Of a stretch of 64,000 bases of DNA, positions 1 to 9,026 are shown piece after piece. The notes beneath the pieces are model-generated. The model saw nothing but the letters and a program-made list of their open reading frames with translations, ran no database searches and had not been told where the DNA came from. This DNA comes from Gelidibacter sediminis (lineage in GTDB: Bacteria; Bacteroidota; Bacteroidia; Flavobacteriales; Flavobacteriaceae). The DNA is taken from the NCBI RefSeq assembly GCF_004364975.1, contig NZ_SOBW01000008.1, positions 310,001 to 374,000 of the forward strand, in the 5' to 3' direction. Positions within the stretch are counted from its first letter, which is position 1, and every line of letters starts with the position of its first letter. Made by a program: the position numbers and the translations under genes.

Positions 1-1
1 G

Positions 2-697
2 GCTGGAACTGTGGATGATGCATCATTACGTTATCAGGCATATATTTTTAACGGATTTGCTTCTGTTAATGGTTCTAAATTCTTAGGCGGTAAAGATGGC
101 TTGAGAAATGGCCGTCAAAAGGGAATTAAATCGAACATCGATTCACCTAACCTTTCTGCAAAATTGGATTATTACGGATTGCCAGGATTGCGTTTAGGAT
201 TGTCTGGCTATGTAGGACGCTCTCAAGCTGAAGATAATGTAGAGGAATTGGATGGTTCTAGTGTAGGTATTTCTATGGTAGGATTGGATGCACGTTACAA
301 CTTTAAACGATTTGCTGCCCGCGGACAATTTGTATACTCCTCTTTAACCGATACTGAGGCTTATAATGAATTGCATTATGATTTAGATGCCAATCCAACC
401 CAAGGCTTAGGTAGTGCTATGCAAGGATGGTATTTAGAGGCAGCGTACAATTTATTACCGCTTACAAAGCAACAGCAATTGTATGCCTTCGCACGTTATG
501 AAGCTTATGACACAAATGCGTCTGTAAGTGGAGATTTGTTAGTCAATGATGCCTTTAATAGAAGCGATTGGACTGTTGGTCTATCTTACAAATTAGCTCC
601 AGGTGCGGTCCTAAAAGCAGATTATCAATTTAGGGATGATGCTACGTCTGCTAATTTGGCCAACCAATTAAACCTTGGTATTGGCGTGTGGTTCTAA
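2..697 (+). CDS. Outer-membrane beta-barrel porin, C-terminal part (5' end outside window)
   Basis: The window opens inside this gene: the frame is open back to base 2 and ends in TAA at 695-697, leaving about 231 residues. The visible part is a run of short amphipathic strands rich in Tyr, Phe and Gly (for example the stretch ending DYQFRDDATS) and it finishes in GVWF. A terminal aromatic Phe is the usual outer-membrane assembly signal. The pattern is that of the C-terminal half of a phosphate-selective/OprO-P-type porin, a general diffusion channel; the substrate cannot be read. The GTG at base 11 is internal, not the start. A hairpin terminator follows, so the gene is probably the last of its own transcript. 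Barrel call firm, family call moderate. Confidence 0.75.
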   Translation, partial: AGTVDDASLRYQAYIFNGFASVNGSKFLGGKDGLRNGRQKGIKSNIDSPNLSAKLDYYGLPGLRLGLSGYVGRSQAEDNVEELDGSSVGISMVGLDARYNFKRFAARGQFVYSSLTDTEAYNELHYDLDANPTQGLGSAMQGWYLEAAYNLLPLTKQQQLYAFARYEAYDTNASVSGDLLVNDAFNRSDWTVGLSYKLAPGAVLKADYQFRDDATSANLANQLNLGIGVWF

Positions 698-727
698 TTA
701 AATTTGATTTACTATAAACGTGTCAAT

Positions 728-754
728 AGCTAGAGAATTATATCTCTAGCTTTT
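728..754 (+). terminator. Rho-independent terminator after the porin gene
   Basis: A 9-bp stem AGCTAGAGA / TCTCTAGCT (728-736 and 743-751) with a 6-nt loop is followed by a short T run. It lies 31 bp after the porin stop and before the promoter of the next gene. The T run is short, so strength is uncertain. Confidence 0.6.
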
Positions 755-764
755 GGCATGTTAA

Positions 765-794
765 TTGGACAAGAGAAACAATTAAATATCTTTG
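765..794 (+). promoter_or_regulatory. Bacteroidota-type promoter for the FMN-binding gene
   Basis: TTG at 765-767, exactly 19 nt of spacer, then TATCTTTG at 787-794 matches the Bacteroidota TTG-N19-TAnnTTTG consensus without mismatch. Only four bases separate the -7 element from the ATG at 799, so the mRNA would begin at or next to the start codon. Confidence 0.65.
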
Positions 795-798
795 CAAC

Positions 799-1326
799 AT
801 GAATTTGAAATTTACCATTATCATTTTTATTCTTACTGCATTTCAAAATGTAGAATTGCCTAAGCATATACAGAAGAAAGTTGATAAAGAAATAAGTGAA
901 ACATTTCAATCAACCGCAACTCAATTTGAAACGTTTAAAATTCCGCAGGATGTTGCGAAAGGTTTGCCCTCAACCTTTGGGTCTGACAATTTTTTTAAAA
1001 TTCGCCATAACAACAAATTGTTAGGGTATGCTTATATTGCTAAAGCTCCAAGTAAAACGGATGAATTTGATTATTTGGTACTATTAAACCCTGATCTTGT
1101 GGTGTTGTCTACAAAAGTATTGGTCTATCGTGAAGATTATGGAGGAGAAATTGGAAGTAAGCGCTGGTTGCGTCAATTTATTGGAAAATCCCTAAAGGAC
1201 GAGCTGCGTTATGGCGACAATATTATGGCTATTTCAGGAGCTACTATCTCAGTTAGATCTATGACATCAGCAATGAACGATCTTTTAAAGTCATTAAAAA
1301 TACTTCACTCTAAAAATATCATTTAG
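799..1326 (+). CDS. Periplasmic FMN-binding domain protein
   Basis: A 175-residue protein. Residues 4-16 form a hydrophobic export signal or anchor. The rest matches the FMN_bind fold known from NqrC/RnfG and other flavinylated extracytoplasmic proteins. The signature is SGATIS at 146-151; in this family FMN is attached covalently through phosphate to the Thr of SGAT (here T149) by an ApbE flavin transferase. No apbE is visible in the window. Likely role: an electron carrier outside the cytoplasmic membrane. The next gene, a small membrane protein, starts one base after the stop, so the two are cotranscribed and may work as a pair. Function beyond flavin binding is inference. Confidence 0.8.
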   Translation: MNLKFTIIIFILTAFQNVELPKHIQKKVDKEISETFQSTATQFETFKIPQDVAKGLPSTFGSDNFFKIRHNNKLLGYAYIAKAPSKTDEFDYLVLLNPDLVVLSTKVLVYREDYGGEIGSKRWLRQFIGKSLKDELRYGDNIMAISGATISVRSMTSAMNDLLKSLKILHSKNII

Positions 1327-1327
1327 T

Positions 1328-1825
1328 ATGCATCTAAATGGCTTGATATATACATTCCCTAAAGAAATAAAATTCTTAATTGCTGCGTTTATAATCGTAT
1401 TAAGTGTTGGGTTTTATACAGGTTTGCTTTTTGTAGGCAATACATCAGGAGCAGAGCCGAAAGGGATTGAAGAACAGTATTTGGGAAATGAACTTGATGA
1501 GGATGCTAGTGTGATGAAATTTAAAAAAAGTGAGCAAGAAATGCTGACCTTGGTTCATAACCACATTTTGTCTATGTCCATTATTTTCTTTTTAGTGGGA
1601 ATTCTATTAAGTACCACGCAACTCAACAAAAAACTCAAGCTATTCTTAATTGTAGAACCTTTCTTATCTGTGATATTGACCTTTGGTGGCTTATATTTTC
1701 TTTGGTCCGGTCATTTATGGATGAAGTATATTGTCATGTTTTCTGGTATGCTTATGGCTATAACCTATACATGCTCTATAGTCGTTATTCTAGTTCAAGT
1801 ATTCCAATCAAAAAAGGTTTTGTAA
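1328..1825 (+). CDS. Small multi-pass membrane protein paired with the FMN-binding protein
   Basis: A 165-residue protein with about four membrane segments (roughly 15-37, 76-96, 104-126 and 132-158). An acidic stretch at about 42-72 lies between the first two and probably faces one side of the membrane. His77, His79 and His129 lie in or at the edges of membrane segments, a pattern compatible with haem or quinone binding but not proof of it. I do not recognise a named family. The start lies 1 bp after the stop of the FMN-binding gene. That coupling suggests it is the membrane partner passing electrons to or from the flavin protein. This role is inference from context. Confidence 0.6.
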   Translation: MHLNGLIYTFPKEIKFLIAAFIIVLSVGFYTGLLFVGNTSGAEPKGIEEQYLGNELDEDASVMKFKKSEQEMLTLVHNHILSMSIIFFLVGILLSTTQLNKKLKLFLIVEPFLSVILTFGGLYFLWSGHLWMKYIVMFSGMLMAITYTCSIVVILVQVFQSKKVL

Positions 1826-2088
1826 ATATATCATCAGATATCATCCTTTATAATAAATTGAGGCCTCTTCTAAACTTTAGTTTTATTTTTATTAGGTGTA
1901 TAACTTCAAGGTGCTCGTTACTAGTGCCAAATTGTACATAGATTTTAAAGTTATTAGCAAGGTTCTCTACTCATAATCTACAGTTGTATCTACAATAATT
2001 TATAACCCAATAATTTTAGGTTATTGTTTATTAAAGCATAAATAATTATTTTAAGATAATCTTAAATCTGTTTTCGGTATAAATATTG

Positions 2089-2096
2089 TACATTTG
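2089..2096 (+). promoter_or_regulatory. -7 promoter element for guaB
   Basis: TACATTTG fits TAnnTTTG and lies 23 bp before the guaB start. The -33 region is weak (ctg at 2068-2070). The rest of 1826-2119 is AT-rich and shows no gene or clear structure. Confidence 0.5.
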
Positions 2097-2119
2097 CACG
2101 CAATTAAACCGTAATTGCA

Positions 2120-3592
2120 ATGACAGCACACGAAAGCAAAATAGTAAGTGAGGGATTAACTTATGATGACGTACTCCTAATTCCTGCATATTCTGAAGTC
2201 CTTCCTCGAGAGGTCAACATTCAAACCCAATTTACACGTAATATTAAGATTAATGTTCCTATTGTATCTGCCGCTATGGATACGGTAACTGAGAGTGCTA
2301 TGGCTATTGCCATTGCTCGAGAAGGTGGAATTGGTGTCTTGCATAAAAATATGAGTATTGCGCAACAAGCTAATGAAGTGCGAAAAGTGAAGCGTGCTGA
2401 GAGTGGTATGATAACTGACCCTGTAACGATGCCGTTAACGGCAACAGTTTTAGATGCGAAGCAACTAATGGCAGAACATAGTATTGGTGGTATTCCAATT
2501 ACTGATGGGAAGGGGGTCTTAAAAGGTATTGTTACCAATCGTGATTTACGTTTTGAAAAAGATGGCTCTCGTGCCATTTTAGAAGTCATGACTAAGGATA
2601 ATCTCGTAACTGCACCCGTCGGAACATCATTGCAGGATGCCGAAGGAATTCTTCAAAAGAACAAGATTGAGAAATTACTGATTGTTGATGAGAATTACAA
2701 TTTAGCGGGTTTAATTACATTTAGAGACATTACCAAATTAACTACAAAACCTATCTCAAATAAAGATACTTACGGGCGTTTGCGTGTTGCAGCGGCAATC
2801 GGTGTAACGGGTGATGCTGTTGAAAGGGCAGAAGCTTTAGTGAAATCTGGCGTAGATGCTGTTATCATTGATACTGCTCACGGACATACCAAAGGTGTGG
2901 TGACAATTTTAAAAGAAATTAAAAAACTATTCCCTGAGCTTGAAGTGGTGGTTGGTAATATAGCTACGGCAGAAGCTGCTGAATATTTGGTTGAGGCCGG
3001 TGCAGATGCCATTAAAGTTGGTATCGGACCAGGATCTATTTGCACCACAAGGGTTGTTGCAGGTGTTGGTTTTCCACAATTCTCAGCAGTATTAGAAGTG
3101 GCTGCAGCCATTAAAGGTTCTGGTGTTCCTGTAATTGCAGATGGCGGCATCCGCTATACAGGAGATATTCCTAAAGCCATTGCGGCCGGCGCAGATACGG
3201 TGATGTTAGGTTCCTTATTGGCTGGTACAAAAGAATCTCCAGGAGAAACTATCATCTATGAAGGTCGTAAATTTAAATCCTATAGAGGTATGGGATCTGT
3301 GGATGCCATGAAACAGGGTAGTAAAGACCGTTATTTTCAAGATGTTGAAGATGACATTAAAAAATTGGTTCCAGAGGGCATCGTAGGACGCGTACCATAC
3401 AAAGGCGATCTTTTTGAGAGTATCCACCAATTTATTGGAGGTTTGCGTGCCGGTATGGGCTATTGCGGCGCTAAAGACATTGAAACACTTAAAGAAAATG
3501 GTCGTTTCGTAAAAATAACATCTTCCGGAATTAATGAAAGTCACCCTCATGATGTGACCATTACTGAAGAATCTCCTAATTACTCAAGATAA
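2120..3592 (+). CDS. guaB: Inosine-5'-monophosphate dehydrogenase
   Basis: Oxidises IMP to XMP with NAD+, the first committed step of GMP synthesis, in the cytoplasm. At 490 residues it has normal bacterial length. The TIM-barrel catalytic domain is split by a pair of CBS domains at roughly 95-205. The active-site loop [11 protein letters not shown] holds the catalytic Cys308. The substrate motif GGIRYTGDI and the flap region [12 protein letters not shown] near residues 392-403 are intact. It has its own promoter and a strong terminator, so it is monocistronic. Confidence 0.97.
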   Translation: MTAHESKIVSEGLTYDDVLLIPAYSEVLPREVNIQTQFTRNIKINVPIVSAAMDTVTESAMAIAIAREGGIGVLHKNMSIAQQANEVRKVKRAESGMITDPVTMPLTATVLDAKQLMAEHSIGGIPITDGKGVLKGIVTNRDLRFEKDGSRAILEVMTKDNLVTAPVGTSLQDAEGILQKNKIEKLLIVDENYNLAGLITFRDITKLTTKPISNKDTYGRLRVAAAIGVTGDAVERAEALVKSGVDAVIIDTAHGHTKGVVTILKEIKKLFPELEVVVGNIATAEAAEYLVEAGADAIKVGIGPGSICTTRVVAGVGFPQFSAVLEVAAAIKGSGVPVIADGGIRYTGDIPKAIAAGADTVMLGSLLAGTKESPGETIIYEGRKFKSYRGMGSVDAMKQGSKDRYFQDVEDDIKKLVPEGIVGRVPYKGDLFESIHQFIGGLRAGMGYCGAKDIETLKENGRFVKITSSGINESHPHDVTITEESPNYSR

Positions 3593-3613
3593 ATTACTTA
3601 AGTAATTCGATAT

Positions 3614-3644
3614 AAAACACGACCTTGATAGGTCGTGTTTTTTT
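3614..3644 (+). terminator. Strong terminator after guaB, possibly bidirectional
   Basis: Perfect inverted repeat with core ACACGACC / GGTCGTGT and loop TTGATA, extended by A and T runs to about 11 bp per arm and followed by seven Ts. It sits between convergent genes (guaB and the GreA/B-type gene). The A run on the other side could serve the minus strand. Confidence 0.85.
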
Positions 3645-3684
3645 ATGGTTATTATAAATTTTTAGTGTATTTTGTATGGGACTT

Positions 3685-4200
3685 CTATTGATGTACCTGT
3701 GGGTACTCAATATTCATGATTTTAAAGCTACGATCTTCCTTGGCCAATTTAAGAACAGCAATATCTCCTACTTGTTTGTCTGTTAATAATTTGGCGATGG
3801 GTGATAAAAATGAAATTTTTCTTTTTGAGATATCCGCTTCGTCTACCCCAACAATTTGATAGTGTTGTAAGTTTTTATCGGAACCTATTTTTAAGGTAAC
3901 AATGGCTCCAAAACGCACTTCATTTTGCGGTTGAGTTGATAAATCCACTATCTTGGCGGTTAGAATCCTATTATTGAGTAACTGTAATTTGGCATTGATA
4001 TAATTTGTGGTAATTCGTTTTTCCTTTTCATTGGTATTGTCTAACCCGTCACGTTCTGTAATTAGTCGTTCTCTTTCACCTAATAATTCGTCCATACCTA
4101 CCTGAGTCACATAATTAATAGCGCCTTCTGGCAAATCTGCTCTCGGGGGTACCATTGGCACTTCTTCTTGATCCTCTTCTTTTACAAATCCTCTGCTCAT
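3685..4200 (-). CDS. GreA/GreB-family transcription elongation factor-like protein
   Basis: A 171-residue cytoplasmic protein. Residues about 30-85 form the helical coiled-coil region (MDELLGERERLITERDGLDN and the following helix). Residues about 95-168 form the C-terminal FKBP-like domain that binds RNA polymerase, with FGAIVTLKIGSD, YQIVGVDEADIS, SPIAKLLTDKQVGDIAVL. Family members rescue backtracked polymerase by stimulating transcript cleavage. An N-terminal acidic and proline-rich extension of about 25 residues differs from classical GreA and may make this a specialised paralogue. Monocistronic. Family call firm; exact GreA versus GreB role not decidable. Confidence 0.85.
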   Translation of the reverse strand: MSRGFVKEEDQEEVPMVPPRADLPEGAINYVTQVGMDELLGERERLITERDGLDNTNEKEKRITTNYINAKLQLLNNRILTAKIVDLSTQPQNEVRFGAIVTLKIGSDKNLQHYQIVGVDEADISKRKISFLSPIAKLLTDKQVGDIAVLKLAKEDRSFKIMNIEYPQVHQ

Positions 4201-4372
4201 AATAAACGTTTTTTGTCAGGTTGCTTGCTAAGGTTAACAAACTATAGCTTTAACTAACATTTAAAAATAAATAGAATACGGGGTAATGGTTGTCCGTATG
4301 AGTTATTTTATGAACGCAATACCAAGTCTAAAGTCATTAAACACAGTTCAACGCGCTTTTCTGTAAATAGTG

Positions 4373-5023
4373 CTAGGAAGTTGTCGTTGTAAGTTCAGTC
4401 AACACCTGCTTAAACACGTCTACTGGTTGTGCGCCCGTTACGGCACTTTTTCGATTAAAGACAATTGTTGGGACCGATGTTACTCCTAATTGGCGCCAAA
4501 ATTCTTCCGCATTCTTTACATCGCTACGTACCTTATTATCCTCTAGGCGTGTTAATGCTTCTTCCACATTTAACCCAACATCAGATAATATTTGGTTTAA
4601 TACCGTTCTGTCCGACACATCTTTTCGATTACTAAAAAAAGCCTTCGTCAATCGCATCTGTAATTCTGTTTGTTTACCAAATTGTTTGGCATAGTCCAAC
4701 AAAATATGCGCATCAAAGGTGTTGACAATTCGCATCTCATCAAAATAATCGAACTTAAAATCGACCTCTTCCCCCGCAGCAACCAAGTGTTGGTGTGATG
4801 CTTCTTGTTGTTCAGAAGTAGAACCATATTTTTCGGCGAGATGTTCTTTCAAATTTTGTCCTTCCATGGGCATGTTTGGATTTAATTCAAATGGCTGCCA
4901 TTCAATTTCTACCTGATCTTGAATGCCCAATTCCGTAATGGCTTTTTCTAACCGTTTATAACCTATGGTACACCAAGGACATACCACATCAGAAACAATA
5001 TCTATTTTTAATTTCTCTTTCAT
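4373..5023 (-). CDS. DsbA-family (FrnE-like) thioredoxin-fold oxidoreductase
   Basis: A 216-residue protein with no signal peptide, so probably cytoplasmic. The N-terminal strand runs into C15-P-W-C18, the FrnE/DsbA2 active-site motif. A helical insertion and the cis-Pro strand near the C-terminus (GVTSVPTIVFN) complete the fold. Members act as disulfide isomerases or glutathione-S-transferase-kappa-like enzymes. The frame is open upstream to 5065, but the ATG at 5023 gives the usual MKEKLKIDIVSD start and is preferred. Monocistronic; substrate unknown. Confidence 0.85.
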   Translation of the reverse strand: MKEKLKIDIVSDVVCPWCTIGYKRLEKAITELGIQDQVEIEWQPFELNPNMPMEGQNLKEHLAEKYGSTSEQQEASHQHLVAAGEEVDFKFDYFDEMRIVNTFDAHILLDYAKQFGKQTELQMRLTKAFFSNRKDVSDRTVLNQILSDVGLNVEEALTRLEDNKVRSDVKNAEEFWRQLGVTSVPTIVFNRKSAVTGAQPVDVFKQVLTELTTTTS

Positions 5024-5405
5024 TGTTTTATAGTTTGTTAAAATCTTAATCGTAATACATAGCATAAACTTTCATTGTAGCGCTGATATTCCTCAGATTT
5101 GTAGTTGGTTGCTCACAATCCATAATACTACATTCTATTTATTTGATACTTCTAGACTCGAGGCCTAGCCGCTCAGTACTATATTTAATTCAACTCTGAT
5201 AGCGCAGATTTTTATCCCCCCCCCCTTTTGAAAAATTTGACAGGTGAACTAAATGAATTTGATTACAGAGGTCTCTTGCAAAAGGCTGTTAAAACCACAG
5301 AGAAATGCTATGGATTGTAAGTTAGATGTTCAATATTAAATCATAAATTATAAGTTTTTAAAACCATAAAACTGTAATTTCGCGCGTAAATAATTATGAC
5401 ATTCA
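5024..5405. other. Intergenic stretch with a C10 tract
   Basis: No gene is supported in these 382 bases between divergent genes. A run of ten cytosines at 5216-5225 stands out in AT-rich DNA. A weak -7-like TAATTTCG at 5375-5382 may serve the esterase gene on the plus strand. Confidence 0.6.
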
Positions 5406-6167
5406 ATGACGGATTTTAAACCTATTATAAAGGTTCTTGAAGAGGCTTATGAAATCCCACATTTGCAGGCTACCAGAAAAATATCTGCGTTGTTGCCTTA
5501 CAATTACTATGAAACGGATAAACATTTCCCTGTGCTTTATTTACAGGATGGGCAAAATTTGTTTAACCCCATGTCTCCTTTTGGCGATTGGGCTATAGAT
5601 CAGTCGTTGGCAAAACTGGCCGAGCAGGGCATGAGTGATATTATTGTCATTGCTATAGATCATGGAGAAGACGAGCGTATCACTGAGTATCTGCCGTATT
5701 ACCATCCGAGATATGGTGAAGGGAAAGGCAATTTCTACATTCAGTTTATCATTGAAAAATTAATTCCTTACATTAACAGTAATTATAGGACACTGCCTGA
5801 TTTTCAGAATACGGGCATTGGTGGGAGTTCTTTGGGAGGTCTGATTAGCCTACACGCAGGATTGTCAAATCCGGGTGTTTTTGGTAAAATGATGATATTT
5901 TCACCAAGTCTGTGGATTGCGAAAACAATTTTCAATCAAACGGAATCATTTCAGCCTTTACAGGAGTCAAAAATTTATTTGTATTCAGGAGGTAATGAAA
6001 GTGCCGAACATTTGCCAAATGCTCAAAAACTGGAAGCCATTTTTAGAGAAAAGATGGTTGAAAATCATTCGATAGATTTCCATTTTTCAATCAACGAAAT
6101 AGGAAAACATGCGGAAATTTATTGGAAACATGAGTTTCCAAAAGCTGTGAAATGGCTTTATTTTTAA
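5406..6167 (+). CDS. Alpha/beta-hydrolase, putative esterase (Fes/YbbA-like)
   Basis: A 253-residue protein without a signal peptide. It fits the putative-esterase family: the strand motif PVLYLQDGQNLF at about 42-53, the nucleophile elbow GGSSLGG with Ser142, and a late His in GKHAEIYWKHEFP. Family members hydrolyse esters such as enterobactin, S-formylglutathione or acyl conjugates; the natural substrate here is unknown. It is followed 9 bp later by an M17 aminopeptidase and then an ATP-grasp ligase on the same strand. That order raises the possibility of a role in turning over the products of the neighbouring ligase cluster, which is inference. Confidence 0.8.
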   Translation: MTDFKPIIKVLEEAYEIPHLQATRKISALLPYNYYETDKHFPVLYLQDGQNLFNPMSPFGDWAIDQSLAKLAEQGMSDIIVIAIDHGEDERITEYLPYYHPRYGEGKGNFYIQFIIEKLIPYINSNYRTLPDFQNTGIGGSSLGGLISLHAGLSNPGVFGKMMIFSPSLWIAKTIFNQTESFQPLQESKIYLYSGGNESAEHLPNAQKLEAIFREKMVENHSIDFHFSINEIGKHAEIYWKHEFPKAVKWLYF

Positions 6168-6176
6168 TTTGAAATT

Positions 6177-7589
6177 ATGATTTATAAACACATTACCCAA
6201 CTTAACATTCATCAAGATGTCATTGTACCATGTCGTAAAGGGCAATTGGACCATCTTAGTCAATATACCACGGTAAACGACCCAGATTTTAATGGTGAGT
6301 TTTCAACCGTTCAAATGCTTTACGGAGCAGAAGGCAATAGAGTTTATTTGTTAGGGTTAGGAGAGGAGAAGGATGCCGTAAAAATTGATGACGCCTTCAG
6401 AAAGCTCAGTTTTGATTATAAAAAATATTGGAAAGAACCTGTTCAAATTATAACAGAAGGTTTTTCTGATGCTGAACTTCGTAAAGTGGTGATTGGTTTA
6501 GAAATGTCGGCTTACAATATTGGCGCTTTTAAATCTAAAAAGGAGCAGGATGGGCCAATTACATTTGAAATTGTAAATTCTCAAAACGTGACCGCCCTTC
6601 TTGAAGAATCTCAAGAAATTGGCGCCACCATTAATAGAATTAAAACATTAGTAGATGCACCGGCCAATCAAAAAACACCTGAGTTTTTAGGGCAATGGGC
6701 GCAAGCTTCTGCGCATGATGCTAACTACACATGCACAGTATTACACAAAAAGGAACTTGAAGCCCAAGGATTCCAAGCCGTTATGGCGGTAGGGCAAGGT
6801 AGTGCAAATCCGCCAGTGGTTATTGTAACTGAATATATGCCGAATAAAGATGCTGCGGTGGATATCGGTTTGGTAGGTAAAGGCATCACTTTTGATACCG
6901 GCGGTTTGTCAATTAAGCCTTCAACTAATTTGCATTATATGAAGAGTGACATGGGAGGCGCCGCTATTGTACTTGGCGTTGTAGAATTGGTGGCAAAATT
7001 GAAACTCAACGTTAATGTTGTTGGTGTAGTAGCTTCTGCAGAAAACGCGGTAGATAGCAATAGTTACCGTCCTGGAGATGTTATAAACAGTTACTCAGGA
7101 AAAACTATAGAAATTATTGATACTGACGCTGAAGGTCGTCTGGTCTTAGCAGATGGCTTAAATTATATTATTAAGGAATTTAAGCCCAAGCAAGTTATAG
7201 ATTTGGCTACTTTAACGGGGAGTGTCGTTCAAACCTTAGGATATTCCGCTGCAGGCATGTTTACCAACAATACCGAGATGGCACAAAAACTCTCAACAAT
7301 AGGGTTTGAAATCAATGAACGGGTGTGGCCGTTACCCCTATTCTCAGACTTTGATAGTGATTTGCATAGTGATATTGCGGACCTCAGAAACTTTAGTGGG
7401 AAACCTATTGCAGGTGCAACTACCGCAGCAAAGTTTTTAGAAGCTTTTACGGAGGAGCATCAGGCATGGATGCATTTGGATATTGCCGGCGTATCATTTG
7501 GCGACTCTAAATATGCCAAAATGAAAAGTGCAAGTGGCTATGGCGTCCAATTAATGGTAAATTATATCAAATCTATTTCAGAGAACTAA
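6177..7589 (+). CDS. pepA: M17 leucyl aminopeptidase
   Basis: Cleaves N-terminal residues from peptides in the cytoplasm; a two-metal, normally hexameric enzyme. The 470 residues comprise an N-terminal regulatory domain (about 1-150) and the C-terminal catalytic domain. The metal and catalytic residues are in place: K235 and D240 in GKGITFDTGG, D258 in KSDMGG, and D317/E319 with R321 in the family signature DTDAEGRLVLAD. It follows the esterase gene by 9 bp, probably in one operon. Members can also cleave Cys-Gly and other small dipeptides, which is relevant given the adjacent ligase cluster. Confidence 0.93.
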   Translation: MIYKHITQLNIHQDVIVPCRKGQLDHLSQYTTVNDPDFNGEFSTVQMLYGAEGNRVYLLGLGEEKDAVKIDDAFRKLSFDYKKYWKEPVQIITEGFSDAELRKVVIGLEMSAYNIGAFKSKKEQDGPITFEIVNSQNVTALLEESQEIGATINRIKTLVDAPANQKTPEFLGQWAQASAHDANYTCTVLHKKELEAQGFQAVMAVGQGSANPPVVIVTEYMPNKDAAVDIGLVGKGITFDTGGLSIKPSTNLHYMKSDMGGAAIVLGVVELVAKLKLNVNVVGVVASAENAVDSNSYRPGDVINSYSGKTIEIIDTDAEGRLVLADGLNYIIKEFKPKQVIDLATLTGSVVQTLGYSAAGMFTNNTEMAQKLSTIGFEINERVWPLPLFSDFDSDLHSDIADLRNFSGKPIAGATTAAKFLEAFTEEHQAWMHLDIAGVSFGDSKYAKMKSASGYGVQLMVNYIKSISEN

Positions 7590-7704
7590 AAGTTTATTTT
7601 GTATTTTGTGTGAGAATAGTACTGAAGTAACCGTTGCTTCAGGAAGAGTTTTTATTTAAGGTATCTTATCTAAAAGCTTTCATCAATAAAAACTCCACAG
7701 TAAT

Positions 7705-8907
7705 ATGTCTGCCAAACGACCACTCAATTTTCTATGTGTTACTACGTATCATAAAGGTGCCGATTTTATAAAAAGCTGTAAAGCTGAAGGCAATAATGTC
7801 TATTTATTGACCAAAAAGAAATTGGAACACGAGGTGTGGCCGTGGGAAGCCATTGATGATGTGTTTTACGTGGAAAATTGGAATCAAAGTGATGTCACCA
7901 AGGGCATCGCTTATAAATTCAGAACTATAAAGTTCGATCGTTTTGTGGCCTTGGATGATTTCGATGTCGAAAAAGTAGCGCTTTTGCGCGAACATTTCAG
8001 AATGCCCGGCATGGGCAGAACGACCTCACATTATTTTAGGGATAAATTGGCCATGCGTATGAAAGCGCAGGAGGAAGGCGTCAATGTACCCAGGTTTACA
8101 GCTCTTTTTCATGATGTTGATATCAATGCCTTTGCGGATAATGTGAGTCCACCATGGTTCCTAAAACCGCGTTTGGAAGCTTCTGCAACCGGTATTAAGA
8201 AGATCAACAATCGCGAAGAACTTTGGCAAATAGTCAATGCACTTCAAGACGAACGTGATAATTATTTAATTGAAAAGTTTGCCCCAGGTGATGTTTACCA
8301 TGTAGACAGCTTGACGCTTGACGGAAAAGTCATATTTTCCAGAGTGAGCAAATATTTGGATACGCCGTTCGAAGTGGCCCATGGTGGAGGTGTCTTCAGA
8401 TCTGCCACTTGCAAAATTGGCACAAAAATAGAAAAGGCATTAACCAAAATGAACGCTGAGGTCATGACCGCTTTCGGGATGCAGTTTGGTGCATCTCACA
8501 CTGAGTTTATTGAGTCTAAAGACACAGGCGAATTGTTTTTTCTGGAAACATCTTCACGTGTAGGCGGGGCTAATTTAGCGGAAATGGTAGAGTTGGCATC
8601 GGGTATTAATCTCTGGGGAGAATGGGCGCGTATTGAGAGTGCCACCCTAAGGAATGAAAAGTATACCTTGCCTGAAGTCAAAAATCAGTATGCGGGAATT
8701 GTGGTGTCCTTAAGTAAATTTGAGAATCCGGATACGTCAAGTTTTAACGATCCTGAAATTGTATGGCGAATGGATAAGAAATGGCATATCGGGATGATTG
8801 TAGTTTCTGAAAATGCAGAACGGGTGATGGAGTTGTTAGATGATTATACCAAGCGTATTGCGACTGATTTCCATGCGAGTATTCCGGCACCGGATAAGAG
8901 TTTGTGA
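7705..8907 (+). CDS. ATP-grasp domain carboxylate-amine ligase, 400 aa
   Basis: Residues 1-110 form a Rossmann-like preATP-grasp domain. Residues about 110-310 are the ATP-grasp fold: PWFLKPRLEASATGI (ATP lysine strand), YLIEKFAPGDVYHVDSL, HGGGVFRS, and the metal-binding strand FFLETSSRVGGANLAEM. In that strand the usual ExNxR is altered to ETSSR. The family activates a carboxylate as acyl phosphate and couples it to an amine, as in D-Ala ligase, carbamoyl-phosphate synthase and L-amino-acid ligases. It lies alone on the plus strand, facing the minus-strand ligase operon across a dead toxin-antitoxin locus. Substrates unknown. Confidence 0.82.
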   Translation: MSAKRPLNFLCVTTYHKGADFIKSCKAEGNNVYLLTKKKLEHEVWPWEAIDDVFYVENWNQSDVTKGIAYKFRTIKFDRFVALDDFDVEKVALLREHFRMPGMGRTTSHYFRDKLAMRMKAQEEGVNVPRFTALFHDVDINAFADNVSPPWFLKPRLEASATGIKKINNREELWQIVNALQDERDNYLIEKFAPGDVYHVDSLTLDGKVIFSRVSKYLDTPFEVAHGGGVFRSATCKIGTKIEKALTKMNAEVMTAFGMQFGASHTEFIESKDTGELFFLETSSRVGGANLAEMVELASGINLWGEWARIESATLRNEKYTLPEVKNQYAGIVVSLSKFENPDTSSFNDPEIVWRMDKKWHIGMIVVSENAERVMELLDDYTKRIATDFHASIPAPDKSL

Positions 8908-8976
8908 TTTAAGATAGAACGCTGAGTGTTTATGATTTTCACTGATTTTTAAAAGGAATTACCTAAAATCTACTTC

Positions 8977-9010
8977 ACCGTCTGAACGGACCGGCAGGTC
9001 AGCGTTCCAC
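8977..9010. repeat. 34-bp direct repeat, copy 1 (left of the dead TA locus)
   Basis: Shares 27 of 34 positions with 9735-9768, including an invariant block GGCAGGTCAG and the following GTTCCA. It is richer in G and C than its surroundings. The pair brackets the degraded toxin-antitoxin genes. Likely a dispersed intergenic repeat of this genome. Confidence 0.6.
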
Positions 9011-9026
9011 TTAAAGAAACTTAAGA

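Noticed and set aside
1702-1941. Open frame of 79 codons overlapping the membrane protein gene end
   Set aside because: Starts inside the supported gene in another frame and is rich in Tyr, Ser and Cys without pattern.
2221-2589. Antisense open frames inside guaB
   Set aside because: They mirror the codon bias of a firm gene and have no independent support.
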